A stretch of DNA of 64,000 nucleotides from CAIJMU01 sp035530275. GTDB taxonomy: Bacteria > Spirochaetota > Spirochaetia > Treponematales > Rectinemataceae. Made by a program: the position numbers and the translations under genes. Of the stretch, positions 8,557 through 17,468 are shown piece by piece; the stretch's first letter is position 1; every line of letters starts with the position of its first letter. Below the pieces are notes generated by a model, which ran no database searches, was not told where the DNA came from, and worked only from the letters and a program-made list of their open reading frames with translations. Location: assembly GCA_035530275.1 (NCBI GenBank), contig DATKVC010000003.1:1-64000 (forward strand), given 5' to 3'.

Positions 8557-11358
8557 TCAGCGTTTCCGCGCGGCCATGGCTCCCGCCAATCTCAGCCCAA
8601 GCTTGGCGAGTTCGTTCAAGACAACCGTACTCGCCGAAAGCAGCCAGACGATGGCCCATTGACCAGCATCGAGGGGAAGAACTTTGAAGAAAAATGCGAA
8701 GCTCGGAACCAGGACGACAAGGGTCTGAAGGGCCGCCCCGACCGCGAATGCCGCGATGAGCCAGCGATTGCCGAAGACGCCGATCGAGAAGAGGGACTTC
8801 GTGAGGTGCCGGCTGTTGAAGGCGTGGAAGAGCTGGGTGAGACTGAGTACGCAAAAGGCCATCGTGCGGGCGAGTGCAAGGCCGGCCTCCCCTCCGCCTC
8901 CGAGGGCGAGACCGATCCAGAAGGCGGCGAGGGTCAGACCCCCCTTTACGAGACCGTTCAGGAGGATGAAGGCCGAGCCTCCCCGGGCTAGGAGACCTTC
9001 CTTGGAGGCTCGCGGTCTTTCTTTCATGATGTCGGGATCGCCGGGATCCATTCCGAGGGCGAGGGCGGGAAAGGTGTCGGTTACGAGATTGACCCACAGC
9101 AGGTGGACGGGGAGGAGGGGAATGGGCTGACCGAAAAGGATGGGGAGAAAAATGCAGAGAATCTCCCCCAAATTGCATGAAAGGAGGAACAGGATCGCCT
9201 TGCGGATGTTGGCGTAGATGTTCCGCCCCTCTTCGACCGCCCTTACAATGGTGGCGAAGTTGTCGTCGGCCAGAACGATGCCGGAGGCGCCCTTGGCCAC
9301 ATCGGTGCCCGTGATGCCCATGGCCACGCCGATATCAGCCGCCTTGAGGCTCGGCGCGTCGTTGACCCCGTCTCCCGTCATCGAGACCACGTGCCCCAAG
9401 GAGCGGAAGGCCTTTACGATCCTCACCTTGTGCTCGGGGGACACTCGCGCGAAAACGCGCGCGCTTCGCGCCTTCTCCGCCAGCGCTGCATCGTCCAGCG
9501 CGTCGATTTCGGAACCCGAGAGGGCTTCGTCCTCCCTTTCCGCGAGGCCAAGCTCCTGCGCGATCGCCAGCGCCGTCGCCTTATGGTCGCCCGTGATCAT
9601 CGCGACCTCGATGCCCGAGGCCTTGCAGGTCGCGATGGAGGCGCGGACTTCGAGGCGGGGAGGATCCATCATGCCGACGAGACCGAGGAATACGAGGCCC
9701 AGCTCGAGCTCGGCGCCGACGGCAACCTCCCCTTCGCGCATGGGCCTAAAGGCCGCGCCGAGGACGCGGAGGGCCCGCCCGGCCATGACCTCGGCTTCCG
9801 CGATAATGGCCGCCTTCCCCTTTTCGTCGAGAGGAACCTCCCCATTTCCGCCCATCGCGCGATCGCAGAGCCCAAGAAGACGATCTGCCGCGCCCTTCGT
9901 CATTACAATGCGAGCACCGTCCCTTTCGTGAACGGTGCTCATCATCTTCCTGGCCGAGTCGAAGGGATACTCGCTGATCCTCGGTGCGACCGCGAGAAGT
10001 TCCTGCTGCCGGACCCCATATCTCGCGGCGAATTCGAGAAGGGCCGTCTCGGTGGGGTCGCCGATCGCTCCCGAGGCCCCGAGGCTCGCGTCGTTGCAGA
10101 GGACCAGGGCCTCGACGAGAAGACGTTGGCTGGCTTGCCCGAGATCGATATCCCGCGCCTGCCCGCCCTCTGTGCCGATGCCGGAGAGGTCCTTGGTCGA
10201 CCAGGTGACGACCCTCATCCGGTTCTGGGTGAGGGTACCCGTCTTGTCCGAGCAGATCATCGTGACCGAGCCGAGGGCTTCTACCGAAGGCAGCCGGCGT
10301 ACGATGGCATTCTCGCGGCTCATCGCCTGGACGCCGATTGCGAGGACGATGGTGACGATCGCGGGCAGGCCCTCGGGGATGGCCGCTACCGCGAGGGAGA
10401 CAGAGGTCAAGAAGAGCTCGAAAAGGGTCCCGGATGGTATGGTGCCCAAACGAAGGAGTTCCCTGCCGATGGCCAAGAGAAACATGAAGGCACAGAGACC
10501 GAGGACCAGGTAGCCCAGCATCTTCCCGAAATCCGCCAGCTTTCGCTGGAGAGGTGTTACCTCGTCGGGCTCGGCGGCGATGAGGGAAGCTATCCGTCCG
10601 AGTTCCGTGGACATGCCCGTGGCTACGGCTACCCCGCGGCCGCGACCGTAGGTAGCGATGGTGGAGAGGTAACCCATATTCCGCCGATCCCCGAGAGGCC
10701 CCGCGGGGTCGACGAGGGCATCCGCCTCCTTCTCGGCCGGCACGGACTCGCCGGTGAGGGAGGCTTCATCGACTTTCAAATTGACCGCTTCTATCCAGCG
10801 CAGATCGCAGGGCAGGATCCTTCCCGCGTCGATCACGACAAGGTCGCCGGGAACCAGATCGGCGGCATCTATCTCGCGCTGCGTTCCGTCGCGCACGACG
10901 AGGGCTCGAGGCGCGGAAAGCCGCTTGAGGGCTTCGAGAGACTTCTCCGCGCGCGCCTCCTGGATGACGCCGACTATCGCGTTGATGAGGACGACGACAA
11001 GGATGATGACGGCGTCCGAGACCTCTCCGAGGAGGGCGGAAACGACGGCTGCCGCGAGAAGGATGTAGATGAGGGCGTCGGCGAATTGCGCGAAGAAACG
11101 GGCTAGAAGGCTTTTATTTTTCTTCTCCGCGAGCCGATTCGGACCGTGCGCGAGGAGACGCCTCGCCGCCTCCGCCGTGGAAAGCCCGCGCTCGGCGTCG
11201 ACGCCGAGGACCGCGAGGGTGTCCGCCACGACCATCGAGTGCCAGTTAGCAGGCGAGGGCCGCGGTGGCGACGAGAGCTTACCGCCGGACACTTGTGCCT
11301 TCGCCGCGGACAAAGGAGCCCCGGGCATTCGGACAGGCGTCGTCGCTTCTCTTTCCAC
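8557..11358 (-). CDS. P-type Ca2+-transporting ATPase (P2A, PMR1-like)
   Basis: A cytoplasmic-membrane cation pump of 933 residues that exports Ca2+ (possibly Mn2+) using ATP. Seen in order: cation ATPase N-terminal domain (residues about 40-95), TGES actuator motif at 202-205, PEGLPA in the ion-binding M4 helix at 328-333, phosphorylated Asp371 in DKTGTLT, hinge TGDGVNDAPSLKAADIG, and a C-terminal bundle of membrane helices. PEGLP is typical of type IIA Ca2+ pumps. The GTG start at 11358 is chosen because GAGGAGG lies 5 nt before it and an extended -10 box lies upstream; the open frame runs on to 11637 but that would overlap the divergent gene at 11455. Confidence 0.9.
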   Translation of the reverse strand: MEREATTPVRMPGAPLSAAKAQVSGGKLSSPPRPSPANWHSMVVADTLAVLGVDAERGLSTAEAARRLLAHGPNRLAEKKNKSLLARFFAQFADALIYILLAAAVVSALLGEVSDAVIILVVVLINAIVGVIQEARAEKSLEALKRLSAPRALVVRDGTQREIDAADLVPGDLVVIDAGRILPCDLRWIEAVNLKVDEASLTGESVPAEKEADALVDPAGPLGDRRNMGYLSTIATYGRGRGVAVATGMSTELGRIASLIAAEPDEVTPLQRKLADFGKMLGYLVLGLCAFMFLLAIGRELLRLGTIPSGTLFELFLTSVSLAVAAIPEGLPAIVTIVLAIGVQAMSRENAIVRRLPSVEALGSVTMICSDKTGTLTQNRMRVVTWSTKDLSGIGTEGGQARDIDLGQASQRLLVEALVLCNDASLGASGAIGDPTETALLEFAARYGVRQQELLAVAPRISEYPFDSARKMMSTVHERDGARIVMTKGAADRLLGLCDRAMGGNGEVPLDEKGKAAIIAEAEVMAGRALRVLGAAFRPMREGEVAVGAELELGLVFLGLVGMMDPPRLEVRASIATCKASGIEVAMITGDHKATALAIAQELGLAEREDEALSGSEIDALDDAALAEKARSARVFARVSPEHKVRIVKAFRSLGHVVSMTGDGVNDAPSLKAADIGVAMGITGTDVAKGASGIVLADDNFATIVRAVEEGRNIYANIRKAILFLLSCNLGEILCIFLPILFGQPIPLLPVHLLWVNLVTDTFPALALGMDPGDPDIMKERPRASKEGLLARGGSAFILLNGLVKGGLTLAAFWIGLALGGGGEAGLALARTMAFCVLSLTQLFHAFNSRHLTKSLFSIGVFGNRWLIAAFAVGAALQTLVVLVPSFAFFFKVLPLDAGQWAIVWLLSASTVVLNELAKLGLRLAGAMAARKR

Positions 11359-11384
11359 GCCGACCTCCTCGCGATAATGGTATA

Positions 11385-11393
11385 AGTCTAGCA
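11385..11393 (-). promoter_or_regulatory. Extended -10 box of the Ca2+ ATPase gene
   Basis: TGCTAGACT, 26 nt before the proposed GTG start. It is identical to the element at 8519-8527. Confidence 0.45.
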
Positions 11394-11454
11394 CGGGCGA
11401 TCCGGCCCCGGCAGTTGCCCCCCCCACATGCATCGGCGATATGATAGGAGGGCC

Positions 11455-12111
11455 ATGGCAAATCAGGATTATCTGCTGAGGATGATCGAGCAATTCATGA
11501 TCTTCATTTCGAGGGTCATCTTCAAGAGAAACGCCGGCCTCTTCGAAGAGGCCCAGGCCGAACTTGACGGCATAATCAAGGATCTCCTGGACCTCGACCC
11601 CGACTCGGTATTCGCCGCGGATAGGAAAAGACTCCACGCCCTTCTGGAAAGCGAAGAGGACGTAGACAGGCTCTTCATCCTCGGGCGCGCCCTGGAAGAG
11701 AAGGCGCGAATCGGGGCCTCCTTGGGCAGGACCGGTGAAGCCACGGCCGTTCTGCGGGAATACGGTCTTCTGTTCCTCATCAAAGGCGATCGAGCCGGCC
11801 GCGAAAAGGGGAAGCGCCAGAAGGAGATCGAGAGCATAGCTCTCGAAATGGCGGAAAATGGGAACAATGAAGCCGTCGCAGCCGTCATTGCGTATTATGA
11901 GGATCTCGGTCGCTTCGATAAGGCGGAAGACTGGCTTTACGAAAGCCTCTCCGGGGCGGACGGGCGGGCGATAGCCTTAGGTAGGGCGTTCTACGCGAGG
12001 TTGCGGGACTTGGACGACGAGGCCCTCGCAAGAGGCAATCTTCCGCGGAGCGAGGTCGAGGAAGGGCTCGAATACGTCAGAGAATTGGAGCGGAGGGCGA
12101 AGGGAACCTAA
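11455..12111 (+). CDS. Hypothetical helical protein, DUF6483-like
   Basis: A 218-residue soluble protein, all helix by appearance. The start MANQDYLLRMIEQFMIFISRV looks to me like the DUF6483 family, whose function is unknown; that assignment is from memory of the pattern and unverified. The second half has TPR-like helix pairs (AVIAYYEDLGRFDKAEDWLYE). ATG 11455 follows AGGAGGG at 2-3 nt, so the upstream in-frame start at 11428 is rejected. It is divergent from the Ca2+ ATPase and convergent with the zinc-ribbon-like gene at 12218. Confidence 0.7.
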   Translation: MANQDYLLRMIEQFMIFISRVIFKRNAGLFEEAQAELDGIIKDLLDLDPDSVFAADRKRLHALLESEEDVDRLFILGRALEEKARIGASLGRTGEATAVLREYGLLFLIKGDRAGREKGKRQKEIESIALEMAENGNNEAVAAVIAYYEDLGRFDKAEDWLYESLSGADGRAIALGRAFYARLRDLDDEALARGNLPRSEVEEGLEYVRELERRAKGT

Positions 12112-12217
12112 ATATCATAATTGTCATATAATGACGCGGTCCTGGATTTGCGATTCCGCGCGCCGCAAAGGTCGATGAATATTGAAGGTCCCGAAGCGCG
12201 CCTCGCCAGGGTCTGAC

Positions 12218-12799
12218 CTACCACCAATCCCAAGAATCGATGTCGTCTTCCTTATCAGGCTCGTTTCTTTCGAGGATGCGGCGCAACGGGTCGGGATCTT
12301 TGCGAATCTCCTCGGGGAGTCGATGGAAGTCGAATGACCGACGTTTGCCACCTTTGCCCTTTGCTTCTTTCGCGTTTTCATCGGCACGCCATTCCAGCAT
12401 GTCTCTGAGATCCGCGCTCAGGCCGTGGAAACGCTTCCTCCATCCGGCCGAAGACTTTTGCATCATGTCGAGCCAGCTCAAGAGGTCGAGACGGTCGACG
12501 CCGTTCAATCTTCTTTCCGCGGTCTCGGCATCGAGGAATGAGCCCGCGTAGATACCGTGCCAGATGACGATCCAGACATCGAGTGATTGATTGTCGCTTC
12601 CCTCTTCCCGAGGGCAACACCAGATGTTTTCCTTGAGGACGCCCATATGCACCGGGCATCCGGGGACGATCATGCCCGGGCGATAGGTGGAAAGGCTGCT
12701 GTCCAAGAGCTTGGTTTGAAGCGAGGCGTGCACCGCGCCGCAACGGGGGCAGACGAGGGGCGGGTCGAGAACGAGGGTGTCGAAAATGCCCATTCGCAT
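12218..12799 (-). CDS. Hypothetical protein with N-terminal zinc-ribbon-like cysteines
   Basis: Not recognised. 193 residues. The N-terminal half carries paired metal-ligand-like motifs, CPRCG near residue 17, CPVH near 48 and CC near 61, suggesting one zinc ribbon. The C-terminal half is charged and ends DDIDSWDWW. No membrane segment or signal peptide. Two ATGs 6 nt apart (12799 and 12793) both sit behind AAGGAAG; 12799 is kept. It lies about 250 bp downstream of enolase with hairpins between, so it is probably a separate unit. Confidence 0.7.
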   Translation of the reverse strand: MRMGIFDTLVLDPPLVCPRCGAVHASLQTKLLDSSLSTYRPGMIVPGCPVHMGVLKENIWCCPREEGSDNQSLDVWIVIWHGIYAGSFLDAETAERRLNGVDRLDLLSWLDMMQKSSAGWRKRFHGLSADLRDMLEWRADENAKEAKGKGGKRRSFDFHRLPEEIRKDPDPLRRILERNEPDKEDDIDSWDWW

Positions 12800-12850
12800 C
12801 TCTTCCTTATTGAGAAGGCGTCTTGCCAGAGCCGGCCGTTGGAACTAAGA

Positions 12851-12874
12851 GGCCGCCCCGTTTCTGGGGCGGCC
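12851..12874 (-). terminator. Perfect 9-bp GC-rich hairpin downstream of enolase
   Basis: GGCCGCCCC and GGGGCGGCC are separated by 6 nt. On the minus strand it is followed by TCTTAGTT, a weak U-rich tail. It may end the enolase transcript before the gene at 12799. Confidence 0.5.
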
Positions 12875-12944
12875 CACGCCTTCATCATCAATAATTATAG
12901 TTGTTACTTCCTGATCGGGTTGAAAGCTGTTTTCCCGGGTGCTT

Positions 12945-13008
12945 CGCCACGTCGCTTCGCGCCGTGGCGGTGCGGATCGTTCGCGAGCTTCGCTCGTTCG
13001 CGATCCGC
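12945..13008. repeat. Two adjacent stem-loops in the enolase 3' region
   Basis: CGCCACG/CGTGGCG (12945-12951 and 12963-12969) is followed at once by a longer imperfect stem from 12972 to 13008 with arms GCGGATCG/CGATCCGC and CGAGC/GCTCG around a TTC loop. There is no U-tract, so an mRNA 3'-end structure or a REP-like element is more likely than a terminator. Confidence 0.5.
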
Positions 13009-13048
13009 GACCCTTTCAAGCTTCGCCGAGTACCGCTCCTATAAGCGG

Positions 13049-14347
13049 TTACTTGCGAATGCTGTAGAAGGCCTTCTTACCGGGATATTCCGCGAAGCCT
13101 TCCATCTCGTCCTCGATGCGCATGAGCTGGTTGTACTTGCAGATGCGGTCGGTGCGGGACATCGAGCCGGTCTTGATCTGACCGGTCTCGCGGGCGACGG
13201 TGAGGTCGGCGATGAAGGTGTCCTCGGTTTCGCCGGAGCGATGGGAGACGACGGCCGTGTAGCCGGCGCGCTTGGCCATCTCGATGGTCTCGATGGTCTC
13301 GGTGACGGTGCCGATCTGGTTGAGCTTGATGAGGATGGAGTTGCAGGCGCCCATGGCGATGCCCTTCTCGAGGCGCTTCGTATTAGTTACGAAGAAATCG
13401 TCGCCCATGATCTGGATGCGGTTGCCGAGGGCCTTGGTGAACTTCACGTAGCCTTCCCAGTCGTTCTGGTCGAGGCCGTCCTCGATGCTGATAATTGGGT
13501 ACTTGTTGACCCATTTAGTGTACAGCTCGATCATCTCATCCGAGGTGAAGAGCTTGTCCGGGTTGGACTTCCAGAACTTGTAACCCTTGCGTCCGCCCTC
13601 GTCGAAGAGTTCGCTCGCGGCGGGATCGAGGGCGATGGCGATCTGCTCCCCGGGGCGGTAGCCGGCCTTCTCGATGGCCTTCATGATGTAATCGAGGGCG
13701 TCGTCGTTGCCGATATTGGGGGCGAAGCCGCCCTCGTCGCCGACCGAGGTGTTGTGGCCGTCGGTCTTGAGGATGGACTTGAGGGCGTGGAAGATCTCGG
13801 CGTTCATGCGGACGGCCTCGCGGAAGCTCTCGGCTCCAACGGGCATGACCATGAACTCCTGGAAGTCGACCTTGTTGTCCGCGTGCTTGCCGCCGTTGAT
13901 GATGTTGGACATGGGCACGGGGAGGAGGGTGGTGTGGGGCCCTCCGAGGTACTTGTAGAGCTGGACCCCGAGGTGTTCTGCGGCTGCACGGGCGACGGCC
14001 ATCGAGACGCCGAGCATGGCGTTGGCGCCGAGCTTGCCTTTGTTCTCCGTCCCGTCGAGGTCGATCATCGTGCGGTCCACGTCGACCTGCTCGAGGGCGT
14101 CGAGGCCGGTGATCTCGCTCGCGATGGTGGTGTTGACGTTCTCGACGGCCTTGAGCACGCCCTTGCCGAGGTAGCGCTTCTTGTCGCCGTCGCGGAGTTC
14201 GACCGCCTCGTATTCGCCGGTGCTCGCGCCGGAGGGAACGGCGGCGCGGCCCATGCTGCCGTCCTCGAGGACGACATCCACCTCGACGGTGGGATTGCCG
14301 CGCGAATCGAGGATCTCGCGGGCTTCGACGTATTCGATGATGCTCAT
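13049..14347 (-). CDS. eno: Enolase
   Basis: Glycolytic enzyme converting 2-phosphoglycerate to phosphoenolpyruvate, normally a Mg2+-dependent cytoplasmic dimer. 432 residues, standard length. It starts SIIEYVEAREILDSRGNPTVEVDV; the catalytic-loop SGASTGEYEAVELRD, Mg-binding DDFFVTN and SIEDGLDQNDW, and the signature ILIKLNQIGTVTET followed by SHRSGETED are all intact. ATG 14347 follows AAGGAG at 5 nt. A separate promoter is visible in the 177-bp gap to the GNAT gene, so it need not depend on the par operon upstream. Confidence 0.98.
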   Translation of the reverse strand: MSIIEYVEAREILDSRGNPTVEVDVVLEDGSMGRAAVPSGASTGEYEAVELRDGDKKRYLGKGVLKAVENVNTTIASEITGLDALEQVDVDRTMIDLDGTENKGKLGANAMLGVSMAVARAAAEHLGVQLYKYLGGPHTTLLPVPMSNIINGGKHADNKVDFQEFMVMPVGAESFREAVRMNAEIFHALKSILKTDGHNTSVGDEGGFAPNIGNDDALDYIMKAIEKAGYRPGEQIAIALDPAASELFDEGGRKGYKFWKSNPDKLFTSDEMIELYTKWVNKYPIISIEDGLDQNDWEGYVKFTKALGNRIQIMGDDFFVTNTKRLEKGIAMGACNSILIKLNQIGTVTETIETIEMAKRAGYTAVVSHRSGETEDTFIADLTVARETGQIKTGSMSRTDRICKYNQLMRIEDEMEGFAEYPGKKAFYSIRK

Positions 14348-14384
14348 GGCAACTCCTTGGGGTGACGGTTAGTGAACCGATAAA

Positions 14385-14413
14385 AGCCTAGCGATCGGCG
14401 GGTGAAGCGTCAA
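14385..14413 (-). promoter_or_regulatory. Predicted promoter of eno
   Basis: On the minus strand TTGACG (14413-14408), a 17-bp spacer and TAGGCT (14390-14385), about 37 nt before the enolase ATG. Confidence 0.45.
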
Positions 14414-14524
14414 GGCGGAAGAATTTGACAGAACCGAGAAAGCGTGCTGCGAAGGTCCGATCCGAGGCGCGCTAAGCCGGCCGAATTCGCGTACCTGGAA
14501 CCGGCGCCGTCTGCGGAGTCGGAT

Positions 14525-15217
14525 CTAGATTTTGAGCGCGAAATCGAGTCCGTGGGCCCGCACGCCGCTCCAGAACTCGCCTTCGGTTTCACGCACGAGC
14601 TTGAAGCCCATCTTCTTGTAGAAAGGCACTGCCTTTACGTTCAAGTCCGAAGTCCCGAGGTGGATGCCGGGGACGCCGCGTTTCTTCAGCTCGTCGAGAA
14701 GGGCGCGCATGAGGCGGGTACCCGCGCCCTGGCCTTGGCAATCTGGAAGGAGATTCATGTGTAGGCAGGCGGGATAGTCCGCCTCGCGATATTCGGGGTC
14801 GGCCCAGACTTCGCGCGCCTTCGAGCCTCCGAAGGAATGGGATTGCCTGAACGATTCGGGATAGCGCCACCAACTGACCGTGTAAAGGCGTAGGAGGAGA
14901 CGCCATCTCCACGCCAGTAAGGACTTGGCCGCTTGCGCCTGAGCCTTGGCGTCGACCGTCCCGACAATGTAGCCGACGGCCCGCTCGCTTCCCTTTTCTC
15001 CCATGACCGCGACCCAGCAGGTACCCGGCCATGTTCGCGGGAATTGCAGCACGAAACGGAGGGCGAAGAGCTTCCTGTCGTCGAAGCGCCCCAAGCCTTC
15101 AAGGCTCTCGCCCATGAAGCCGGTGCGCCAGCAGATTTCGATCAGGTCCCTCTCGAAACGCCTTTCGTACGGAATGATCCTGATGGCGCCATTCGACCCC
15201 TGCGTAGATTCGGCCAA
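14525..15217 (-). CDS. GNAT family N-acetyltransferase
   Basis: 230 residues. The C-terminal half holds the acetyl-CoA pyrophosphate-binding motif LLPDCQGQGAGTRLM and a following NVKAVPFYKKMGFKLV segment, typical of GCN5-related acetyltransferases. The N-terminal half is family-specific and the acceptor unknown. It starts 2 nt after the parB stop, so it is translationally coupled to parA-parB; whether it has any role in segregation is unproved. Confidence 0.85.
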   Translation of the reverse strand: MAESTQGSNGAIRIIPYERRFERDLIEICWRTGFMGESLEGLGRFDDRKLFALRFVLQFPRTWPGTCWVAVMGEKGSERAVGYIVGTVDAKAQAQAAKSLLAWRWRLLLRLYTVSWWRYPESFRQSHSFGGSKAREVWADPEYREADYPACLHMNLLPDCQGQGAGTRLMRALLDELKKRGVPGIHLGTSDLNVKAVPFYKKMGFKLVRETEGEFWSGVRAHGLDFALKI

Positions 15218-15219
15218 TT

Positions 15220-16224
15220 CTATCTCCCCACCCGCGCCGCCTCGAGTATCCGTCCGAGGTCGTCCATGGAATAATATTCAATGGCAATTATGCCCTTTTG
15301 GAGATCGCCGCGGATGCTCACCTTCGTGCCGAAGGCTTCGATGAGGCGCTGCTCCGCCTCGACGATCTCGGCGACCCTGCGGCCCTCTCCGTGGTGGCCG
15401 TCGTCGCCAGGAGCGGCAGCGACGCGCGGCCGCTTCCCGGCGCCGAATTCGAGGGCCGCGGCCTCTGCCTGTCGCACCGACAGCTCCTCGGCGATCACGC
15501 GCGCGAAGAGGAGTTCGCGGTCGGAGGGGTCGGCCACGGCGAGGAGTGCCCTGGCGTGACCCGGGGTGATCGATCCGTCGCGGAGGGCGGCGAGGGGTGA
15601 GGGGCCCAGTTTGAGGAGCCTGAGGGCGTTGGCGATTGCCGGCCGCGATTTTCCGACCTTGTCCGCCACCTCTTCCTGGGTGCAACCGGTAAGTTCCATG
15701 ATGCCGCGGTAGGCTTCGGCCTCCTCCACGGGGTTGAGGTCCTCGCGCTGAACGTTTTCGATGAGGGCGATCTCGAGGCGCTTCTCGGGGCTGAAAGACC
15801 GCACTATGACGGGTATTTCCTTGAGAGCGGCGACCTGGGCGGCCCGCCAGCGTCGTTCGCCCGCGACGATGCGGTAGCGTCCGTCGCCGAGTCCTTCGAC
15901 GATGATGGGCTGAATGAGGCCGTTGCGCCTGATCGAGTCGGCGAGTTCCGCGATCGAGTCTTCGGAAAAGGTCTTGCGAGGCTGATCGGGATTGGGTTCG
16001 ATGCGGCCGAGGAGGACGCGGAGGATGCCGCCTGACGCGGCGGAGTCGCCGCCCGTCTTCGGGGAGGCGGATTCCGTTGCGTTCTCCAAGCCGCCCGTCT
16101 GCGTCGAAACGGGCATGTCCCTCGCGTCGGATGCCGGCCTGGGGGGCTCTTCGATGGGTACGGGCTCGGGGTCGGGGATGAGGGCGGAAAGCCCCTTGCC
16201 GAGGCCGAAGGTTCGCGCGGCCAT
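15220..16224 (-). CDS. parB: Chromosome-partitioning protein ParB
   Basis: 334-residue centromere-binding CTPase of the ParABS system. The start AARTFGLGKGLSALIPD is the usual ParB opening. After a Ser/Pro/Gly-rich linker, the segment IEPNPDQPRKTF begins the ParB/Srx domain, ERRWRAA is the CTP-binding box region, and TQEEVADKVGKSRPAIANALRLL is the helix-turn-helix that reads parS. The C-terminal dimerisation segment is short. Its ATG overlaps the parA stop (ATGA). Confidence 0.95.
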   Translation of the reverse strand: MAARTFGLGKGLSALIPDPEPVPIEEPPRPASDARDMPVSTQTGGLENATESASPKTGGDSAASGGILRVLLGRIEPNPDQPRKTFSEDSIAELADSIRRNGLIQPIIVEGLGDGRYRIVAGERRWRAAQVAALKEIPVIVRSFSPEKRLEIALIENVQREDLNPVEEAEAYRGIMELTGCTQEEVADKVGKSRPAIANALRLLKLGPSPLAALRDGSITPGHARALLAVADPSDRELLFARVIAEELSVRQAEAAALEFGAGKRPRVAAAPGDDGHHGEGRRVAEIVEAEQRLIEAFGTKVSIRGDLQKGIIAIEYYSMDDLGRILEAARVGR

Positions 16225-17105
16225 CAGCGACCGTCCGCCTCGATGCGGCTCGCCTTGGCGAGGCCCTCCGCCTCGATCTGGCTGGCCTTGGCGAAGAGGC
16301 TTCCCTGCACGGCGACGCCTTCTTCGCGGGAGGACTTCTGCTCGATGCCTTCCACCCTGGCTATCAGCTCCTTCGCGAGTGCCTCGTAGCTCTTGGCGCC
16401 GATGCAGGAGGGGTCGTACAGGGCGACGGGCAGGCCATGCGAAGGGGCCTCGGAGAGCCGCACGTTGCGCGGCACGATGGTGCGGAAAACCCTATCCTTG
16501 AAGTACTCGGTGACCTGCTGGACGACATCCTGGGCAAGTTTCGTGCGCGAGTCGTACATGGTGAAGATGATGCCCCCGACCTTTAAGCGAGGATTCATGC
16601 TCTTCTGCACGAGGCTCACCGTGTTGAGGATCAGCGAAAGTCCCTCGAGGGCGAAGTACTCGCATTGGAGGGGAATCAGGACCTCGTCTGCCGCCATGAG
16701 GCCGTTGAGGGTGAGTACTCCGAGGGAGGGCGGGCAGTCGATGAGGATGTAGTCGAAGTCGTCGGCGATCTCCCCGAGGAGGCGCTTGAGATAGATGTTG
16801 CGGTCTTCGCGATCGACGAGTTCCACAGTGGCGCCGGAGAGATCGATCGAAGAGGGGATCAGGGAAAGCCCGTCGACCTTGGTGCGGATGAGGGCGTCGC
16901 GGGGGCGGAGCGATCCGCTCAGCACTTCGTAGATTCCCTTGCCCCCGCCCGAAGCCCCGACGCCGCTCGTGAGGTTCGCCTGGGGATCGAAGTCGACGAG
17001 GAGAGTGCGCTTTCCCCCTATCGCGAGGTAGGCGCCGAGGTTGATGGCGGTCGTCGTCTTGCCGACGCCGCCTTTCTGGTTGACGAACACTATGGTACGG
17101 GCCAT
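16224..17105 (-). CDS. parA: Chromosome-partitioning ATPase ParA/Soj
   Basis: 293-residue Walker-type ATPase that binds DNA non-specifically and moves ParB-parS complexes. The deviant Walker A QKGGVGKTTT is at residues 9-18, FDPQANLT follows near 45, and YILIDCPPSLG is Walker B. ATG 17105 (MARTIVFVNQ) has GGAGAGGG just upstream; the 16-residue extension to 17153 is rejected. The C-terminal tail contains two near-identical copies of AKASQIEAEG, which ordinary Soj proteins lack. An extended -10 box lies 25 nt upstream. Confidence 0.95.
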   Translation of the reverse strand: MARTIVFVNQKGGVGKTTTAINLGAYLAIGGKRTLLVDFDPQANLTSGVGASGGGKGIYEVLSGSLRPRDALIRTKVDGLSLIPSSIDLSGATVELVDREDRNIYLKRLLGEIADDFDYILIDCPPSLGVLTLNGLMAADEVLIPLQCEYFALEGLSLILNTVSLVQKSMNPRLKVGGIIFTMYDSRTKLAQDVVQQVTEYFKDRVFRTIVPRNVRLSEAPSHGLPVALYDPSCIGAKSYEALAKELIARVEGIEQKSSREEGVAVQGSLFAKASQIEAEGLAKASRIEADGR

Positions 17106-17130
17106 TTCCCTCTCCAGGTTGATTCGGCTG

Positions 17131-17139
17131 ACTCTAGCA
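17131..17139 (-). promoter_or_regulatory. Extended -10 box of parA-parB-GNAT
   Basis: TGCTAGAGT, 25 nt before ATG 17105, differs at one base from the elements before the Ca2+ ATPase and the 85-aa gene. Confidence 0.45.
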
Positions 17140-17235
17140 CGGAAAGCGGGCACTTCGCCATGACCGCTTTCCTCCGACGCGTGGGCGTTGACCCTCTCTG
17201 GCTCCGATGGCTACATTACTTGTAGGAGTACTCCG

Positions 17236-17463
17236 ATGCTGCAAGAAAAGGTTTCCCGGGCGATCGAGGACGTTCGCCCTTCGCTTCAAGCCGATGGCGG
17301 CGATATCGAACTCGTGTCCGTGGGCGACGATGGTCTCGTGACCGTTCGTCTCACCGGCGCCTGCGGTTCCTGCCCGATGTCCACCTTCACCCTCAAGCAG
17401 GGCGTCGAAAATTACCTCAAGAAGACCATTCCCGAGGTCAAGGAAGTCGTCCAGGAGATGTAA
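17236..17463 (+). CDS. NifU C-terminal-domain Fe-S scaffold protein
   Basis: A stand-alone 75-residue NifU-like domain (Nfu type) that assembles and hands over [4Fe-4S] clusters. VRPSLQADGGDIELVSV and the cluster-binding CGSCPMST are intact. ATG 17236 has TAGGAG 8 nt upstream. It lies between divergent parA and convergent cheB, so it is probably a single-gene unit; clients could include complex I and the ferredoxin in this window, by inference. Confidence 0.92.
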   Translation: MLQEKVSRAIEDVRPSLQADGGDIELVSVGDDGLVTVRLTGACGSCPMSTFTLKQGVENYLKKTIPEVKEVVQEM

Positions 17464-17468
17464 TTCCG

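Noticed and set aside
11359..11637. N-terminal extension of the Ca2+ ATPase to 11637
   Set aside because: It would overlap the divergent gene at 11455, is not ATPase-like, and a GTG with GAGGAGG lies at 11358.
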